Source of the DNA: Stutzerimonas urumqiensis | GTDB taxonomy: Bacteria > Pseudomonadota > Gammaproteobacteria > Pseudomonadales > Pseudomonadaceae | Length of the DNA stretch: 64,000 bases | Assembly: GCF_003640395.1 (NCBI RefSeq) | Contig: NZ_RBZQ01000005.1 | Span: forward strand, 248,001-312,000 | Direction: 5' to 3' | In this document: one piece after another, positions 18,459-26,990 of the stretch | How the letters are laid out: each line of letters opens with the position of its first letter | How positions within the stretch are numbered: the stretch's first letter is position 1 | Made by a program: the position numbers and the translations under genes | The notes under the pieces: generated by a model | What the model was told of the DNA's origin: nothing | Database searches by the model: none | What the model saw: only the letters and a program-made list of their open reading frames with translations

Positions 18459-19376
18459 TCACCGGCCCCCGACCGGCGCCTGCTCCGCCATCAGCCCGGC
18501 GACCCAATCGATGAACACGCGCAGCGTGGCGCTGACATGCCGGTTAGGCCGATAGGCCACGTACATCGGCATCGGATCGAGCTGCCAGTCAGCGAACAGG
18601 GGCACCAGTTCGCCCGTTGCCAGATGGGGCGCGGCCATGTAGTTCGGCAGCCACAGGGCGCCAAGACCGGCCAGCCCGGCGGCGAGGTAGGCGTTGCCAT
18701 CGTCGACCGCCAGCACGTAGCGGCCCAGCACGTTCAGCCGCTCGCCATCACGGTGCATGGCATACGGCGGCACCCTGCCGGCACGCGCCCAGAGAAAGCC
18801 GACGATACGGTGATGCTCAGCCTCCAGCTCCTGCGGATGCTGCGGCATGCCGGCGCGTGCCAGGTAGCTCGGCGCGGCATAGACCCTGAGCCGCAGGTCG
18901 CCGATGTGCCGCGCTACCAGCGACTGGTCGATGAGTTCGCCGCCGCGCACGACGCCGTCGACGTTCTCGTCGATCAGGTCGACCCGGCGATCGCTCACGC
19001 CCATGTCGAGCTGGATGTCCGGGTAGCGCGCATGGAAATCCGGCAACGCCGGAATCAGGATCAGCCGGGCGAACGGGCTCGGCACGTCCACCCTCAATCG
19101 CCCGCGCGGTGCCGCCGCCGCACTGGAAAGGCTGGTTTCGGCGTCGTCCAGGTCGGCCAGCAGGCGCACCACGCGCTCGTAATAGGCGGCGCCATCGGCC
19201 GTGACCCTGACCTTGCGCGTGGTGCGGTTGAGCAACCTGACCCGCAGCCGCGCCTCGAGCTGTTGCACCAGGTGCGTCACGCTCGTCTTGCTCATGTGCA
19301 GGGTATTGGCGGCCTTGGTGAAGCTGCCGGTCTCCACCACGCGGGCAAAGGCTTTCATCGCATCGAAACGGTCCAT
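18459..19376 (-). CDS. LysR-family transcriptional regulator
   Basis: 305 residues with complete LysR layout: HTH MKAFARVVETGSFTKAANTL and LNRTTRKVRVTADGAAYYER, and an effector domain from GRLRVDVPSPFARLILIPAL to the end. It is divergent from a RidA gene with a GTTTG-N7-CAAAC dyad in between, the usual LysR arrangement, so it likely autoregulates and controls ridA. Confidence 0.93.
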   Translation of the reverse strand: MDRFDAMKAFARVVETGSFTKAANTLHMSKTSVTHLVQQLEARLRVRLLNRTTRKVRVTADGAAYYERVVRLLADLDDAETSLSSAAAAPRGRLRVDVPSPFARLILIPALPDFHARYPDIQLDMGVSDRRVDLIDENVDGVVRGGELIDQSLVARHIGDLRLRVYAAPSYLARAGMPQHPQELEAEHHRIVGFLWARAGRVPPYAMHRDGERLNVLGRYVLAVDDGNAYLAAGLAGLGALWLPNYMAAPHLATGELVPLFADWQLDPMPMYVAYRPNRHVSATLRVFIDWVAGLMAEQAPVGGR

Positions 19377-19399
19377 GTCGGCTCCAGTGGGTCGGGATT

Positions 19400-19416
19400 G
19401 TTTGGATTATGCAAAC
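19400..19416. promoter_or_regulatory. LysR-type operator candidate
   Basis: GTTTGGATTATGCAAAC is an inverted repeat GTTTG-N7-CAAAC that contains the LysR T-N11-A pattern. It lies 24 bp upstream of the LysR start and about 100 bp upstream of the RidA start. Confidence 0.45.
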
Positions 19417-19513
19417 AGTGTTGGCTGGACGTGCGCGTTTATCCAGCGCAGAGGCCTCACTAGAGTCTGTGCAGGTTCGGCGACCGGCCGAGCCCTCTCA
19501 ATGGAGGCAACCC

Positions 19514-19912
19514 ATGACTACGCGCGACGTCGTTTTCCCGCCTGGACGCCAGGCGCTGTACGAACGCAACCGATACTCGCCGGCCATCCGCGCCAACGGC
19601 TTGCTGTTCGTTTCCGGGCAGGTTGGCAGCCGCGAGGACGGCTCGCCGGAACCCGAACTCGAGGCACAGGTGAGGCTCGCCTTCGAGAACCTCAACGCGA
19701 TCCTCGCGGCCGCCGGTGCCAGCTTCGAGGACGTCATCGACGTGACCGTCTTCATGGTGAACCCGGACGCGAACTTCGAGCGCGCCTGGGCGGTGGCGGC
19801 CGAGTACTGGGGCGAGGCGCCCTACCCGACCCTGACGGGCATCGGTGTCACCTGGCTGTATGGCTTCCAGTTCGAGATCAAGGTGATCGCGCGGCTGCCC
19901 GAGGCGAGCTGA
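19514..19912 (+). CDS. RidA family protein (reactive imine/enamine deaminase-like)
   Basis: 132 residues; ATG 19514 follows GGAGGC. The YjgF/RidA fold is seen in RYSPAIRANGLLFVSGQVGS, LEAQVRLAFENLNAILAAAG, FEDVIDVTVFMVNPD and PYPTLTGIGVTWLYGFQFEI. The catalytic Arg of true RidA (usually in an R-x-x-V-x-V-x-x-L context) is not obvious: the position reads TGIGVTWLYG. It is therefore probably one of the Rid subgroups without imine deaminase activity. Monocistronic, opposite a LysR regulator. Confidence 0.9.
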   Translation: MTTRDVVFPPGRQALYERNRYSPAIRANGLLFVSGQVGSREDGSPEPELEAQVRLAFENLNAILAAAGASFEDVIDVTVFMVNPDANFERAWAVAAEYWGEAPYPTLTGIGVTWLYGFQFEIKVIARLPEAS

Positions 19913-19974
19913 GCGAACGGCGCCGGGCGCAGGCCGGCAGCGCGACGCACATCCCGCCCGCATCCGCGGGCCTT

Positions 19975-20943
19975 CTACAGCCGGCTGAATCGCTGCCGGT
20001 ACTCGGCCGGCGTCAGCCCCGTCACCGCCTTGAACATGCGCCGCAGGTTCGAGTCGCTGCTGAAGCCCAGCTCCAGGCTGATGGTGGTGACGGGCGCCGA
20101 AGTCAGCGTCAGGCGCTCGCTGGCCTGGTTCAGCTTGATGCGCCGCGCATAGGCGGCGACGGCCTGGCCGGCTTCGTCGCGCACCCGGCGGGCGAGCGTG
20201 CGCTCGGTCATGCCCAGCCGGGACGCCAGCATCGACACGGTGATCTGTTCGGCCGGCAGGCCTTCGACCAGGGCGTGCAACCGCCGCACCAGCGTGCTGG
20301 ATTGCTCCATCAGGCTCACGCCCTGGAACGCCGGATGGGCGAGCGCCGGGCGCGGCAGGACCATGAGCCTGGCGAGGTCGCGAAACGTCTCGGCATCGAC
20401 GATCTGCTCGATCAGGTGCTGGGCGATAGGCAGGTAGCCGTTCACGCCCGAAGCGGTCGCGGTGCGGTCGTTGAACACGCCGCTCTGCTCGCTCTGCCAG
20501 TGCACCTTGGCGAAGCGCTGACGCATGCGCTCCGCCAGCCACCAGGTCACGGTGGCGGACTGACCGTCGAGCCGACCGCTGGCCGCCAGCAACGCGACGC
20601 CCGTGCAATAGCTCCACAGACCACACCGCCGGCCGCGAGACGCCAGCACGGCGATCAGCTCGGTCTGGGTCAGCAGCAGTTCATCCACCTGTGCCGGCGA
20701 TTCGGCCCAGAAACCCGGTACCAGCACCGCGTCCAGCGGCGTGTCGCCCAGTGCACCGGTCGCCGCCAGCGTCACGCCGTGCGTGCAGTCGACCGGCCCC
20801 GCCCGCAACGCGACGTAGCGCACCTGGAAACGCGAGCGCCCAAGGCGACGGTTGGCGGCATGCAGAAGATCGGCGAACGCGAGCAGCCCGGCCGGCATGC
20901 AGCCCGGGTACAGCAGCAGCCCGATGCGAATGAAATCAGTCAT
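19975..20943 (-). CDS. GlxA-family AraC-type transcriptional regulator
   Basis: 322 residues from ATG 20943. The N-terminal DJ-1/PfpI-like domain contains IRIGLLLYPGCMPAGLLAF, GLWSYCTGVALLAASGRLDG and ATVTWWLAERMRQRF. The C-terminal AraC domain contains RLGMTERTLARRVRDEAGQ and GFSSDSNLRRMFKAVTGLTP. It is divergent from the MBL hydrolase at 21033 (89-bp gap), its likely target. Confidence 0.92.
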   Translation of the reverse strand: MTDFIRIGLLLYPGCMPAGLLAFADLLHAANRRLGRSRFQVRYVALRAGPVDCTHGVTLAATGALGDTPLDAVLVPGFWAESPAQVDELLLTQTELIAVLASRGRRCGLWSYCTGVALLAASGRLDGQSATVTWWLAERMRQRFAKVHWQSEQSGVFNDRTATASGVNGYLPIAQHLIEQIVDAETFRDLARLMVLPRPALAHPAFQGVSLMEQSSTLVRRLHALVEGLPAEQITVSMLASRLGMTERTLARRVRDEAGQAVAAYARRIKLNQASERLTLTSAPVTTISLELGFSSDSNLRRMFKAVTGLTPAEYRQRFSRL

Positions 20944-21032
20944 GGCAGGAAATGAATCGACTCTGTCCGTTGCGGCCATTATGGCGCTGGCACCGGAGCG
21001 GCACCATGAGCGCATCGTCCCGAGGGCTCATC

Positions 21033-21866
21033 ATGAACATCCAGCAACTGCGCAACGCCACGCTCCTTGTCGAACACGGCCGGCATCGCCTCCTCGTCGA
21101 TCCGATGCTGGCGGCCAGGGGCACCCTGCCGCCCCTTCGCATCTTCGGCGCGCGGCAGCGCAACCCCATCGTCGAGCTGCCCGCGTCGGCCGCTACCGCG
21201 CTCGAATCGGTCACCCATTGCCTCATCACGCACTGCCAGAAGGGCCATTTCGATCACCTCGACCGGGCTGGCAAGCGGTGGCTGCGGGAGCGGCAGATTC
21301 CGGTGATCTGCACCCCGCGCGATGCGCCCTACCTTGCCGAGCGCGGGTTGAACGTCCAGCCCTTGCCGGCGCGCCATGCGCAGCCGAGCCCGTTTCTCGG
21401 CGGCACCCTGCGCACGGTTCCCTGCGTCCATGGCCGGGGGCTGGTGGGCCGGTTCATGGAGCATGGCGTCGGCTATCTGATCGAGTGGCCAGACGCGCCG
21501 AGCCTCTACATGGCCGGCGACACCGTGCTGACGCCTGCCGTGCGCGATTTCGTGCGCGAACACCAGCCGGACATCAGCGTGGTGCCCGCCGGCGGCGCGC
21601 GGTTCGACCTGGGTGGCGACATCATCATGGGTATCGAGGAGGTCATCGCATTCGCCGGTCTCTCATCGGGGTGGGTCATCGCCAATCACCTCGAAGCGAT
21701 CAGCCACTGCCCCGTCACCCGCGACGCCCTGCGCGCGGCGGCGCGAAAGGCCGGCGTCGATGATCGCCTGCTCGTGCCCGCCGACGGCGAGACGCTGACG
21801 TTCGGCACGGCGCCGGTCAGTCGGCGACACGACGCGCCGACAGCGCCCCGCGCGCAGGCCGTATGA
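21033..21866 (+). CDS. MBL-fold metal-dependent hydrolase
   Basis: 277 residues from ATG 21033 (GAGGG upstream); ATG 21006 is an alternative. Metallo-beta-lactamase pattern: THCLITHCQKGHFDHLD in place of the canonical HxHxDH, then CVHGRGL, LYMAGDTVL and VIANHLEAISHCPV supplying the other metal-site residues. It resembles the UlaG/RomA-like L-ascorbate lactonase branch. The His-x-Cys-x4-His-x-Asp-His version (THCQKGHFDH, with an apparent insertion) is atypical and could alter metal binding. Confidence 0.85.
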   Translation: MNIQQLRNATLLVEHGRHRLLVDPMLAARGTLPPLRIFGARQRNPIVELPASAATALESVTHCLITHCQKGHFDHLDRAGKRWLRERQIPVICTPRDAPYLAERGLNVQPLPARHAQPSPFLGGTLRTVPCVHGRGLVGRFMEHGVGYLIEWPDAPSLYMAGDTVLTPAVRDFVREHQPDISVVPAGGARFDLGGDIIMGIEEVIAFAGLSSGWVIANHLEAISHCPVTRDALRAAARKAGVDDRLLVPADGETLTFGTAPVSRRHDAPTAPRAQAV

Positions 21867-22288
21867 AAGCGACTGCGCGCGATCATGCTGAGAATTCGGG
21901 TTGCCTGGAGGGGTTCGTCTGAATGGCGCCGGTCAGAACAACCGGTTAGTCGACGCCTGGCGACCAACCGGACGGCCCATGCCTTGCGCAAACTAAGGGC
22001 CTAAGTTGCACGAAGCCGGGAACGGCGCGTGAAGTTCCAAGCGACTAGTGAAACGATCGACTGGGTGAATCCTTGCAAGGGACAGGCGGCCAGGCGGGTA
22101 TCGCCTGCACGGAGATGGCGTCGCCGTGCTGCGGCTTCGTAAGTGCAAACGGAGAACTTGCTAAAGATGCGCAACGATGTCGCGAAAAGAACAGCAGGAA
22201 AGTCCACATGAAGAGGCCGTCCGGCCCTCCGTCCTTCTGCTAGTTCGCAGCGGTCGGAGCGCGGGACGGCCCGGGTAAAACAGGGAAA
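21867..22288. other. Intergenic region with a strong stem-loop
   Basis: No convincing gene in 420 bp. A hairpin at 21942-21971 has arms CCGGTTAGTCG and CGACCAACCGG (one mismatch) with an 8-nt loop and no T-run. Another GGCCG/CGGCC dyad lies at 22215-22226 downstream of mvaT and could end its transcript. The first hairpin might terminate the MBL gene transcript. Confidence 0.4.
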
Positions 22289-22654
22289 TCAGCTCAGCCA
22301 GCTTTCGACTTCATTAGCGCCGAATTCGGCTTTCCAGGCCTTGAGGACCTTGTGGTTGCCGCCTTTGGTTTCCACCACTTCACCGGTCTTGGGGTGCTTG
22401 TAGCGCTTGACCGCACGGGCCTTGCGGCGTGCGCGCTCGGGCTGGGCGTCGGCGGGCTTGGTTTGGGAACGATCGGGAACCAGGATCGAGAGAACATCGC
22501 GAGGCGCCTTGTCGTATTGCCCCATCAGTTCCTTGAGTTTCTGTTCGAATTCGATTTCGCGTTGCAGCGTTTTGTCGTTCTTTAGCGTTTCGAGTTCGGC
22601 CAGTTGGGCTGCCAGTTTCTGTTCCAGTGCGCGAAATTCAGCGAGTCTCGACAT
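22289..22654 (-). CDS. mvaT: MvaT-family xenogeneic silencer (H-NS functional analogue)
   Basis: 121 residues, normal for the family. The N-terminal coiled-coil dimerisation region is SRLAEFRALEQKLAAQLAEL to FEQKLKELMGQYDKAP. The C-terminal DNA-binding region includes RRKARAVKRYKHPKTGEVVE and TKGGNHKVLKAWKAEFG. MvaT binds AT-rich DNA and silences foreign genes, including type III secretion in P. aeruginosa. Here it is immediately downstream of the T3SS cluster, in the same orientation but with its own promoter (238-bp gap). Whether this is the only genomic copy cannot be seen from the window. Confidence 0.95.
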   Translation of the reverse strand: MSRLAEFRALEQKLAAQLAELETLKNDKTLQREIEFEQKLKELMGQYDKAPRDVLSILVPDRSQTKPADAQPERARRKARAVKRYKHPKTGEVVETKGGNHKVLKAWKAEFGANEVESWLS

Positions 22655-22857
22655 TTCTACCTCCGTTGGGGAGGTGCATATTTACGCTTCCGCCACAATT
22701 AAGGCAAGCAGCCTTTATATGAACCGCACAACTAAGTTAACCAAGTAACGTCGGGCCGATTAAAACCGGGCCGGACTAATTCTCCGGCTGTCGAAACAGT
22801 GACGCTGTGCTTCAGCGTATGCCGGCGGGCCTGAGTCGATGACGCCGTGAATATAAA

Positions 22858-22879
22858 GAAGCCCCACGCATGGGGCTTC
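22858..22879 (-). terminator. Rho-independent terminator of the T3SS operon
   Basis: GAAGCCCC (22858-22865) pairs with GGGGCTTC (22872-22879) across a 6-nt loop. On the minus strand the stem is followed by TTTAT. It lies 21 bp after the stop of the 957-residue gene. Confidence 0.85.
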
Positions 22880-22899
22880 ATCAGGCGATAGCAGTCGGA

Positions 22900-25773
22900 T
22901 CAACTCACCAGCGGCTGCAACCCGAGAATGTCCAGCGTCACATCGAGCTGGTTCATCGACAGCGGTGTGGCGTAGCCGCTGTAGGTGAAGTGCGGGCGGT
23001 CGGTGTTGTTGAACGCGAAGAACTCATCGTCCTCGCTGGCGTCCGGAATCTGTGCGAGGTCGTTGTCGACTTCATCGAGCGAGCGATGCAGGTTGTCGCG
23101 CAGCACGCCGAGACGATCGGCCGGCATGGCATTGATCCAGTCGACGAACGCCTGCTGGTCCGCCGCGTCATCGAGGTCGAGCCCGCGGCTGTTGGCATAG
23201 CGCTCCAGCAGCGGCAGCACGCTGTAGCCTTCGCCGCTCTGGTCCGACAGCGCCTGGGCGGCGGTCTCGCTGAAACCGGCATGCCGGAGGAAGCCGATCG
23301 TGATGTCGGTCTGGTACTCGTTGGCCTTCTTGACCTGGTCATACTTCATGTGGATCCCCGTGCCGACCAGCACGATGCCCGCCCCGATCGGCCCCCAGAG
23401 GCTGCCGGTGCCCACCGCCGCCATCACACCGCCAACGCCGGTCGCGGTATAGATCGCCGCGCCCGCCGGATCGTTGTTATCGGCAGCCATCTTGGCGTTG
23501 TAGAAGTCGAACGCCGACGTCAGCACGCCGAGGATCTTCACCGGCATGCGGTTGCTGCCCCCCACCAGGTTGTCCAGCGTGCCGCCCCGCTCGATCATGC
23601 CGGCGCCCATCAGCACCTCGGTGGTCTTCTGCGCCACGCCGGCGGCATCGAGCGTCACCTTCAGGCCCGTCCACAGGTTGGGATCGTTCTGGTAGTTGGC
23701 GTGCGAGCTGAGCGTCGTGGCGGTGCTGCCGATGACGCCGAGCAGCCGCAGCACCTGACCCGGTGCCGTCTCGCGGTTGAAGGCGCGTATGCCGTCGCGG
23801 GTGGTGGTGAGCCTTTCGAATTCGGCATCCATCCGCTGCAGGCGTGCCTGCGCCTGGGCCGGTGTTTCCCCCGGTTGCGCCAGCGCGTCCTTGACGATCT
23901 TCAGCGCCTTGTCGAGATCGCCGTCGGAGATGCCCAGCAGGCGCCCGGTCGCCTGGGTATCGAAGCGATCCAGAGCGTTGTGCACGCGCTGGACGCTGTT
24001 GGGATTCGACGGGTCCAGCTGCGCCAGCTCCGGCACCACGGTGCGCCGGATGATCTGCGTCGCGGTTTCCTCGACGAACTTGCGACCGCGGTCGGTCAGC
24101 TTTCCGTACTGGCCGACCAGCCGCATGCTGCTCGGGTCGGTGAGCAAAGAAGGGTCGGCATCGAGCGCCACGCCCATCGCGATCGTCGTTTCAGGCGTAT
24201 CGAACGACTGGATCAGTTGGCGCGCGAAATCCCGCTCGGATTCGTTCTCGATGGTCTGCAGGCGTGTTTCCAGGTCGCCCTCGCCTTCGAACAGGCCGGG
24301 GTAGCGCGCCTCGATCGAGGCGAGGTTATCGAGCAATTGACGACCGTCCTCGGCCACCTGGGCGCGAAGGTTGTCGGCCTTGGTCTGCCAATCTTCCTCG
24401 CCGGGCTTGGCGCTCTCCACCTGGCCCTCGATGTAGCCATCCACCGCTTCGGCGAGCTGCGCATCGGTCATCACCGAGCCGCCGTTCTGCTCCAGCCAGT
24501 TCAGCTCGGCCAGGTGATTGCCGTAGGCCCCGATGTCGGCGCGCACGCGGGCCTGGTTCTGCTCGAGCCCCGCCAGGATGCCGCCTTCGGTCACCATCGT
24601 CGGCATCTCGCCTTCGTAATGACCGACCAGCGACAGCGGGTAATTCAGGCTGCCGCCCTCGCCGAGATACGGGGCGAAGGCATGCATGTGGTAGAAGCCC
24701 ATCGCGCTGAAGCGGTCGAGCGTGGTCGCGTCCGCCTGCGGATCGAGGCGCCCGGTGAACTGGAGCAGGTGGTGGGTGCCCTGCATCTGCGTGCGCAGGG
24801 CGCCGAAGTCGCTGTGGATCGACTCGGCGAACGCCTCTTCCAGCCCGGGCAGCACCGCCTCGGCGAGCTCGCTGGTCAGTTGCGGATCGAGGTCGGCGCT
24901 CATCTCGTCGAGCCGGCGGAACAGCTCGTAGCTCTTGTAGACATGCGGATCGACCGCATCCTCGTGCGCTTCGGTCAGCGCGCTGAGCGCCTGGTCGGCG
25001 GCGCCCTGGACGATCTCGCGCGCACCCGGCGAGCGCAGCATGGCCTGCCGCACCTCGGGTGAGGCGGTCTCGAAGCCGTCGTTCAAGGTCGCGAGGCGAT
25101 CCAACGGATCGGTCTTCGCCTGCGCAGCGGCCACCCGCTCGCGGGCTTGCGTCTCGATCGCGCTGCCGGCATGCGAGGACGGTTCCAGCACGATGCCCTG
25201 GGCGTCGGCGCCCTGCTCGATGGCCATCTGCGCCGGGCCGGCGTCGGTCCAGTCCTCGTCGAACAGGCGCTGCGCGGCCGCCTTGCGCTCGCCTTCGGGC
25301 AGCGCACCGAGGTACTCGCCGACATCCGCCACCAGCGTGTCGATCTCGGCCTGATGGTCGGTCGTGCCGGCATCGGCGTATTCGATGGCGTTGCCGCGCG
25401 TGTAGAGGTCGTCGAGGAACAGCGCTTCACCGTCCGGCCGCTGCGCCAGCTCGGTCGGCGACGGCGGCGGCAGGAACAGCACCTCGCCGGTCTCGATGTG
25501 GTCGAGGTTGTCCACCTGCGGGTTGAGCTGCGCAACCTCGGGCAAGGTCACCTCGTGGTCCGCGGCGATGTCGTTCAAGGTGTCGCCGCGCTCGACGACC
25601 ACCAGCCGCTCTTGCGGTTGCTGCCGGTCCAGGCGCGGATCGTCCGAGGCCCTGGCGCGGTCGCCCACGGCCTCCTGCACGGCCTGGCGAAAGCGCTCGC
25701 GCTCTTCCTGGGCCTGGGTCTGAAGGTTTCGCAGCAGGCGCCGGGCGCCGGAGTCGTCGATCAGCAGGGCCAT
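22900..25773 (-). CDS. Large LysM-domain protein at the end of the T3SS operon, candidate effector or translocon protein
   Basis: 957 residues, no signal peptide. An N-terminal hydrophilic helical stretch (1-55) is followed by a LysM module (about 57-103; LVVVERGDTLNDIAADHEVT ... GEVLFLPP), a long acidic helical region (110-750), a hydrophobic glycine-rich hairpin (about 768-806; IYTATGVGGVMAAVGTGSLW then GPIGAGIVLVGTGI), and a C-terminal helical segment. No Sec signal, the place right after sctU, and a membrane hairpin near the C-terminus fit a type III-exported protein; HrpK/NopX-type translocators have a similar layout. LysM would allow peptidoglycan or chitin-oligomer binding. I do not recognise a named family; the role is inference. 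Confidence 0.6.
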   Translation of the reverse strand: MALLIDDSGARRLLRNLQTQAQEERERFRQAVQEAVGDRARASDDPRLDRQQPQERLVVVERGDTLNDIAADHEVTLPEVAQLNPQVDNLDHIETGEVLFLPPPSPTELAQRPDGEALFLDDLYTRGNAIEYADAGTTDHQAEIDTLVADVGEYLGALPEGERKAAAQRLFDEDWTDAGPAQMAIEQGADAQGIVLEPSSHAGSAIETQARERVAAAQAKTDPLDRLATLNDGFETASPEVRQAMLRSPGAREIVQGAADQALSALTEAHEDAVDPHVYKSYELFRRLDEMSADLDPQLTSELAEAVLPGLEEAFAESIHSDFGALRTQMQGTHHLLQFTGRLDPQADATTLDRFSAMGFYHMHAFAPYLGEGGSLNYPLSLVGHYEGEMPTMVTEGGILAGLEQNQARVRADIGAYGNHLAELNWLEQNGGSVMTDAQLAEAVDGYIEGQVESAKPGEEDWQTKADNLRAQVAEDGRQLLDNLASIEARYPGLFEGEGDLETRLQTIENESERDFARQLIQSFDTPETTIAMGVALDADPSLLTDPSSMRLVGQYGKLTDRGRKFVEETATQIIRRTVVPELAQLDPSNPNSVQRVHNALDRFDTQATGRLLGISDGDLDKALKIVKDALAQPGETPAQAQARLQRMDAEFERLTTTRDGIRAFNRETAPGQVLRLLGVIGSTATTLSSHANYQNDPNLWTGLKVTLDAAGVAQKTTEVLMGAGMIERGGTLDNLVGGSNRMPVKILGVLTSAFDFYNAKMAADNNDPAGAAIYTATGVGGVMAAVGTGSLWGPIGAGIVLVGTGIHMKYDQVKKANEYQTDITIGFLRHAGFSETAAQALSDQSGEGYSVLPLLERYANSRGLDLDDAADQQAFVDWINAMPADRLGVLRDNLHRSLDEVDNDLAQIPDASEDDEFFAFNNTDRPHFTYSGYATPLSMNQLDVTLDILGLQPLVS

Positions 25774-25840
25774 GTGTTCCTCCCAAGTCTTCGGTGATGC
25801 CCATACGGGCCGGATGGACGGGCGTGCACGCGGCGCACGC

Positions 25841-26887
25841 TCATATCAATCGCGCAGCGACCAGAAGGTCCGCCACGCGCTGGAAATAACGGTCGGGTAC
25901 CGGCGCGCCGGCCGGCGTGCGCTTGCCGATCGCCTCGGCCAGCGCCTGATCGGTCGCCTGCGGCAGGCCGAGCTGCGCCGCGCGGGCCAGCGCGGCGTGC
26001 GACTGCTCGGGCGCGGCGCGAAACACCACCACCGGCACCGGCGTCTGGCCACGCACGTAGCGCAGGCCGACGAGCCAGCCGCCGGCCTGGCCGACCAGCA
26101 GCGTCGCCTGCTCCAGCCCCAGCCGTGCGCCGGGCGTCTGGAAGTCCTGCCGCAGCCGCCTGCGTTCGCGCTTGATCTGCGGATCGCCTTCCATGTCCTT
26201 GTGCTCGCGCTTCTGCTCGCTCTTGGTCATGCGCATCTCGCGGCCGAACAGCCAGCGCTGGATCAGCAGGTCCGCCGCGCCGACCACCAGAAAGGCGATC
26301 AGCGCGGTGATCACCAGCGGCGTCAACAGCGAGACGAAGGAGGAATAGACGCAGGCGCCGCCGCAGCGGGACGACTCCATCAGCGCCTGCAAGCCCAGCC
26401 GGTAGACGATCACCAGCGCCACCGACACCGCGAGCAACTTGAACAGCGTCTTGAGGAATTCGGTGATGCTGCGCATCGAGAACAGCCGCTTGAAGCCGGC
26501 GACCGGATTGATGTGCTGCACGTCCGGCTTGATCGGCTCGGTGGTGAACACCATGCCGCGCATGGCGGCCACGTTGGTGAGGATGACCGTCGCGACCGTG
26601 GCGACCAGCAGCGGCAGCGTCGCGGCCACCAGCAGGCCGATGGCCTCGGCCTGCACGCGCGGCCAGACGGTCTCGAACGGCTCGACGTAGATACGCCCGA
26701 CGGTGATCAGGAACTGCCGCGCACGCCCCTCGATGCGCTCGGCCAGCGCCACCACGCACAGCGTGCAGACAAGCATCGCCATGCCGGTGACCAGGTCCTG
26801 GCTCTTGGACAGCTGCCCCTTCTGCCGCGCATCGCGCAGCTTCTTGTCGGAGGCTGGCTGGGATTTTTCCTCGCTCTTGTCGCTCAC
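25841..26887 (-). CDS. sctU: T3SS export-apparatus switch protein SctU, without NPTH motif
   Basis: 348 residues of the FlhB/YscU family: N-terminal DKKLRDARQKGQLSKSQDLV, four membrane segments, Asn-Pro loop INPVAGFKRLFSMRSITEFL, then MTKSEQKREHKDMEGDPQIK leading into the cytoplasmic domain. In all well-studied members NPTH follows and self-cleaves. Here the aligned stretch reads LLVGQAGGWLVGLRYVRGQT (about residues 258-277), so Asn-Pro-Thr-His is replaced by Gln-Ala-Gly-Gly. The domain otherwise continues normally (TPVPVVVFRA ... LARAAQLGLPQ). Autocleavage should be impossible. It follows sctT after 380 bp containing a small ORF. Confidence 0.93.
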   Translation of the reverse strand: MSDKSEEKSQPASDKKLRDARQKGQLSKSQDLVTGMAMLVCTLCVVALAERIEGRARQFLITVGRIYVEPFETVWPRVQAEAIGLLVAATLPLLVATVATVILTNVAAMRGMVFTTEPIKPDVQHINPVAGFKRLFSMRSITEFLKTLFKLLAVSVALVIVYRLGLQALMESSRCGGACVYSSFVSLLTPLVITALIAFLVVGAADLLIQRWLFGREMRMTKSEQKREHKDMEGDPQIKRERRRLRQDFQTPGARLGLEQATLLVGQAGGWLVGLRYVRGQTPVPVVVFRAAPEQSHAALARAAQLGLPQATDQALAEAIGKRTPAGAPVPDRYFQRVADLLVAARLI

Positions 26888-26990
26888 GGCCGCTGAAGGT
26901 TCCGGTCACGCGACGCGCACGGCCCTGCCTGGTCGCCGCGTCGGTACGGGGGTCGTGCCTTCCGGGCGCGACACTGACGTAAGGGCGGAC

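Noticed and set aside
22870-25062. 730-codon open frame on the plus strand opposite the LysM gene
   Set aside because: It mirrors the codon pattern of the opposite strand in high-GC DNA (His/Arg/Gly/Val-rich, no domain). The minus-strand frame has LysM, a natural start and operon context.
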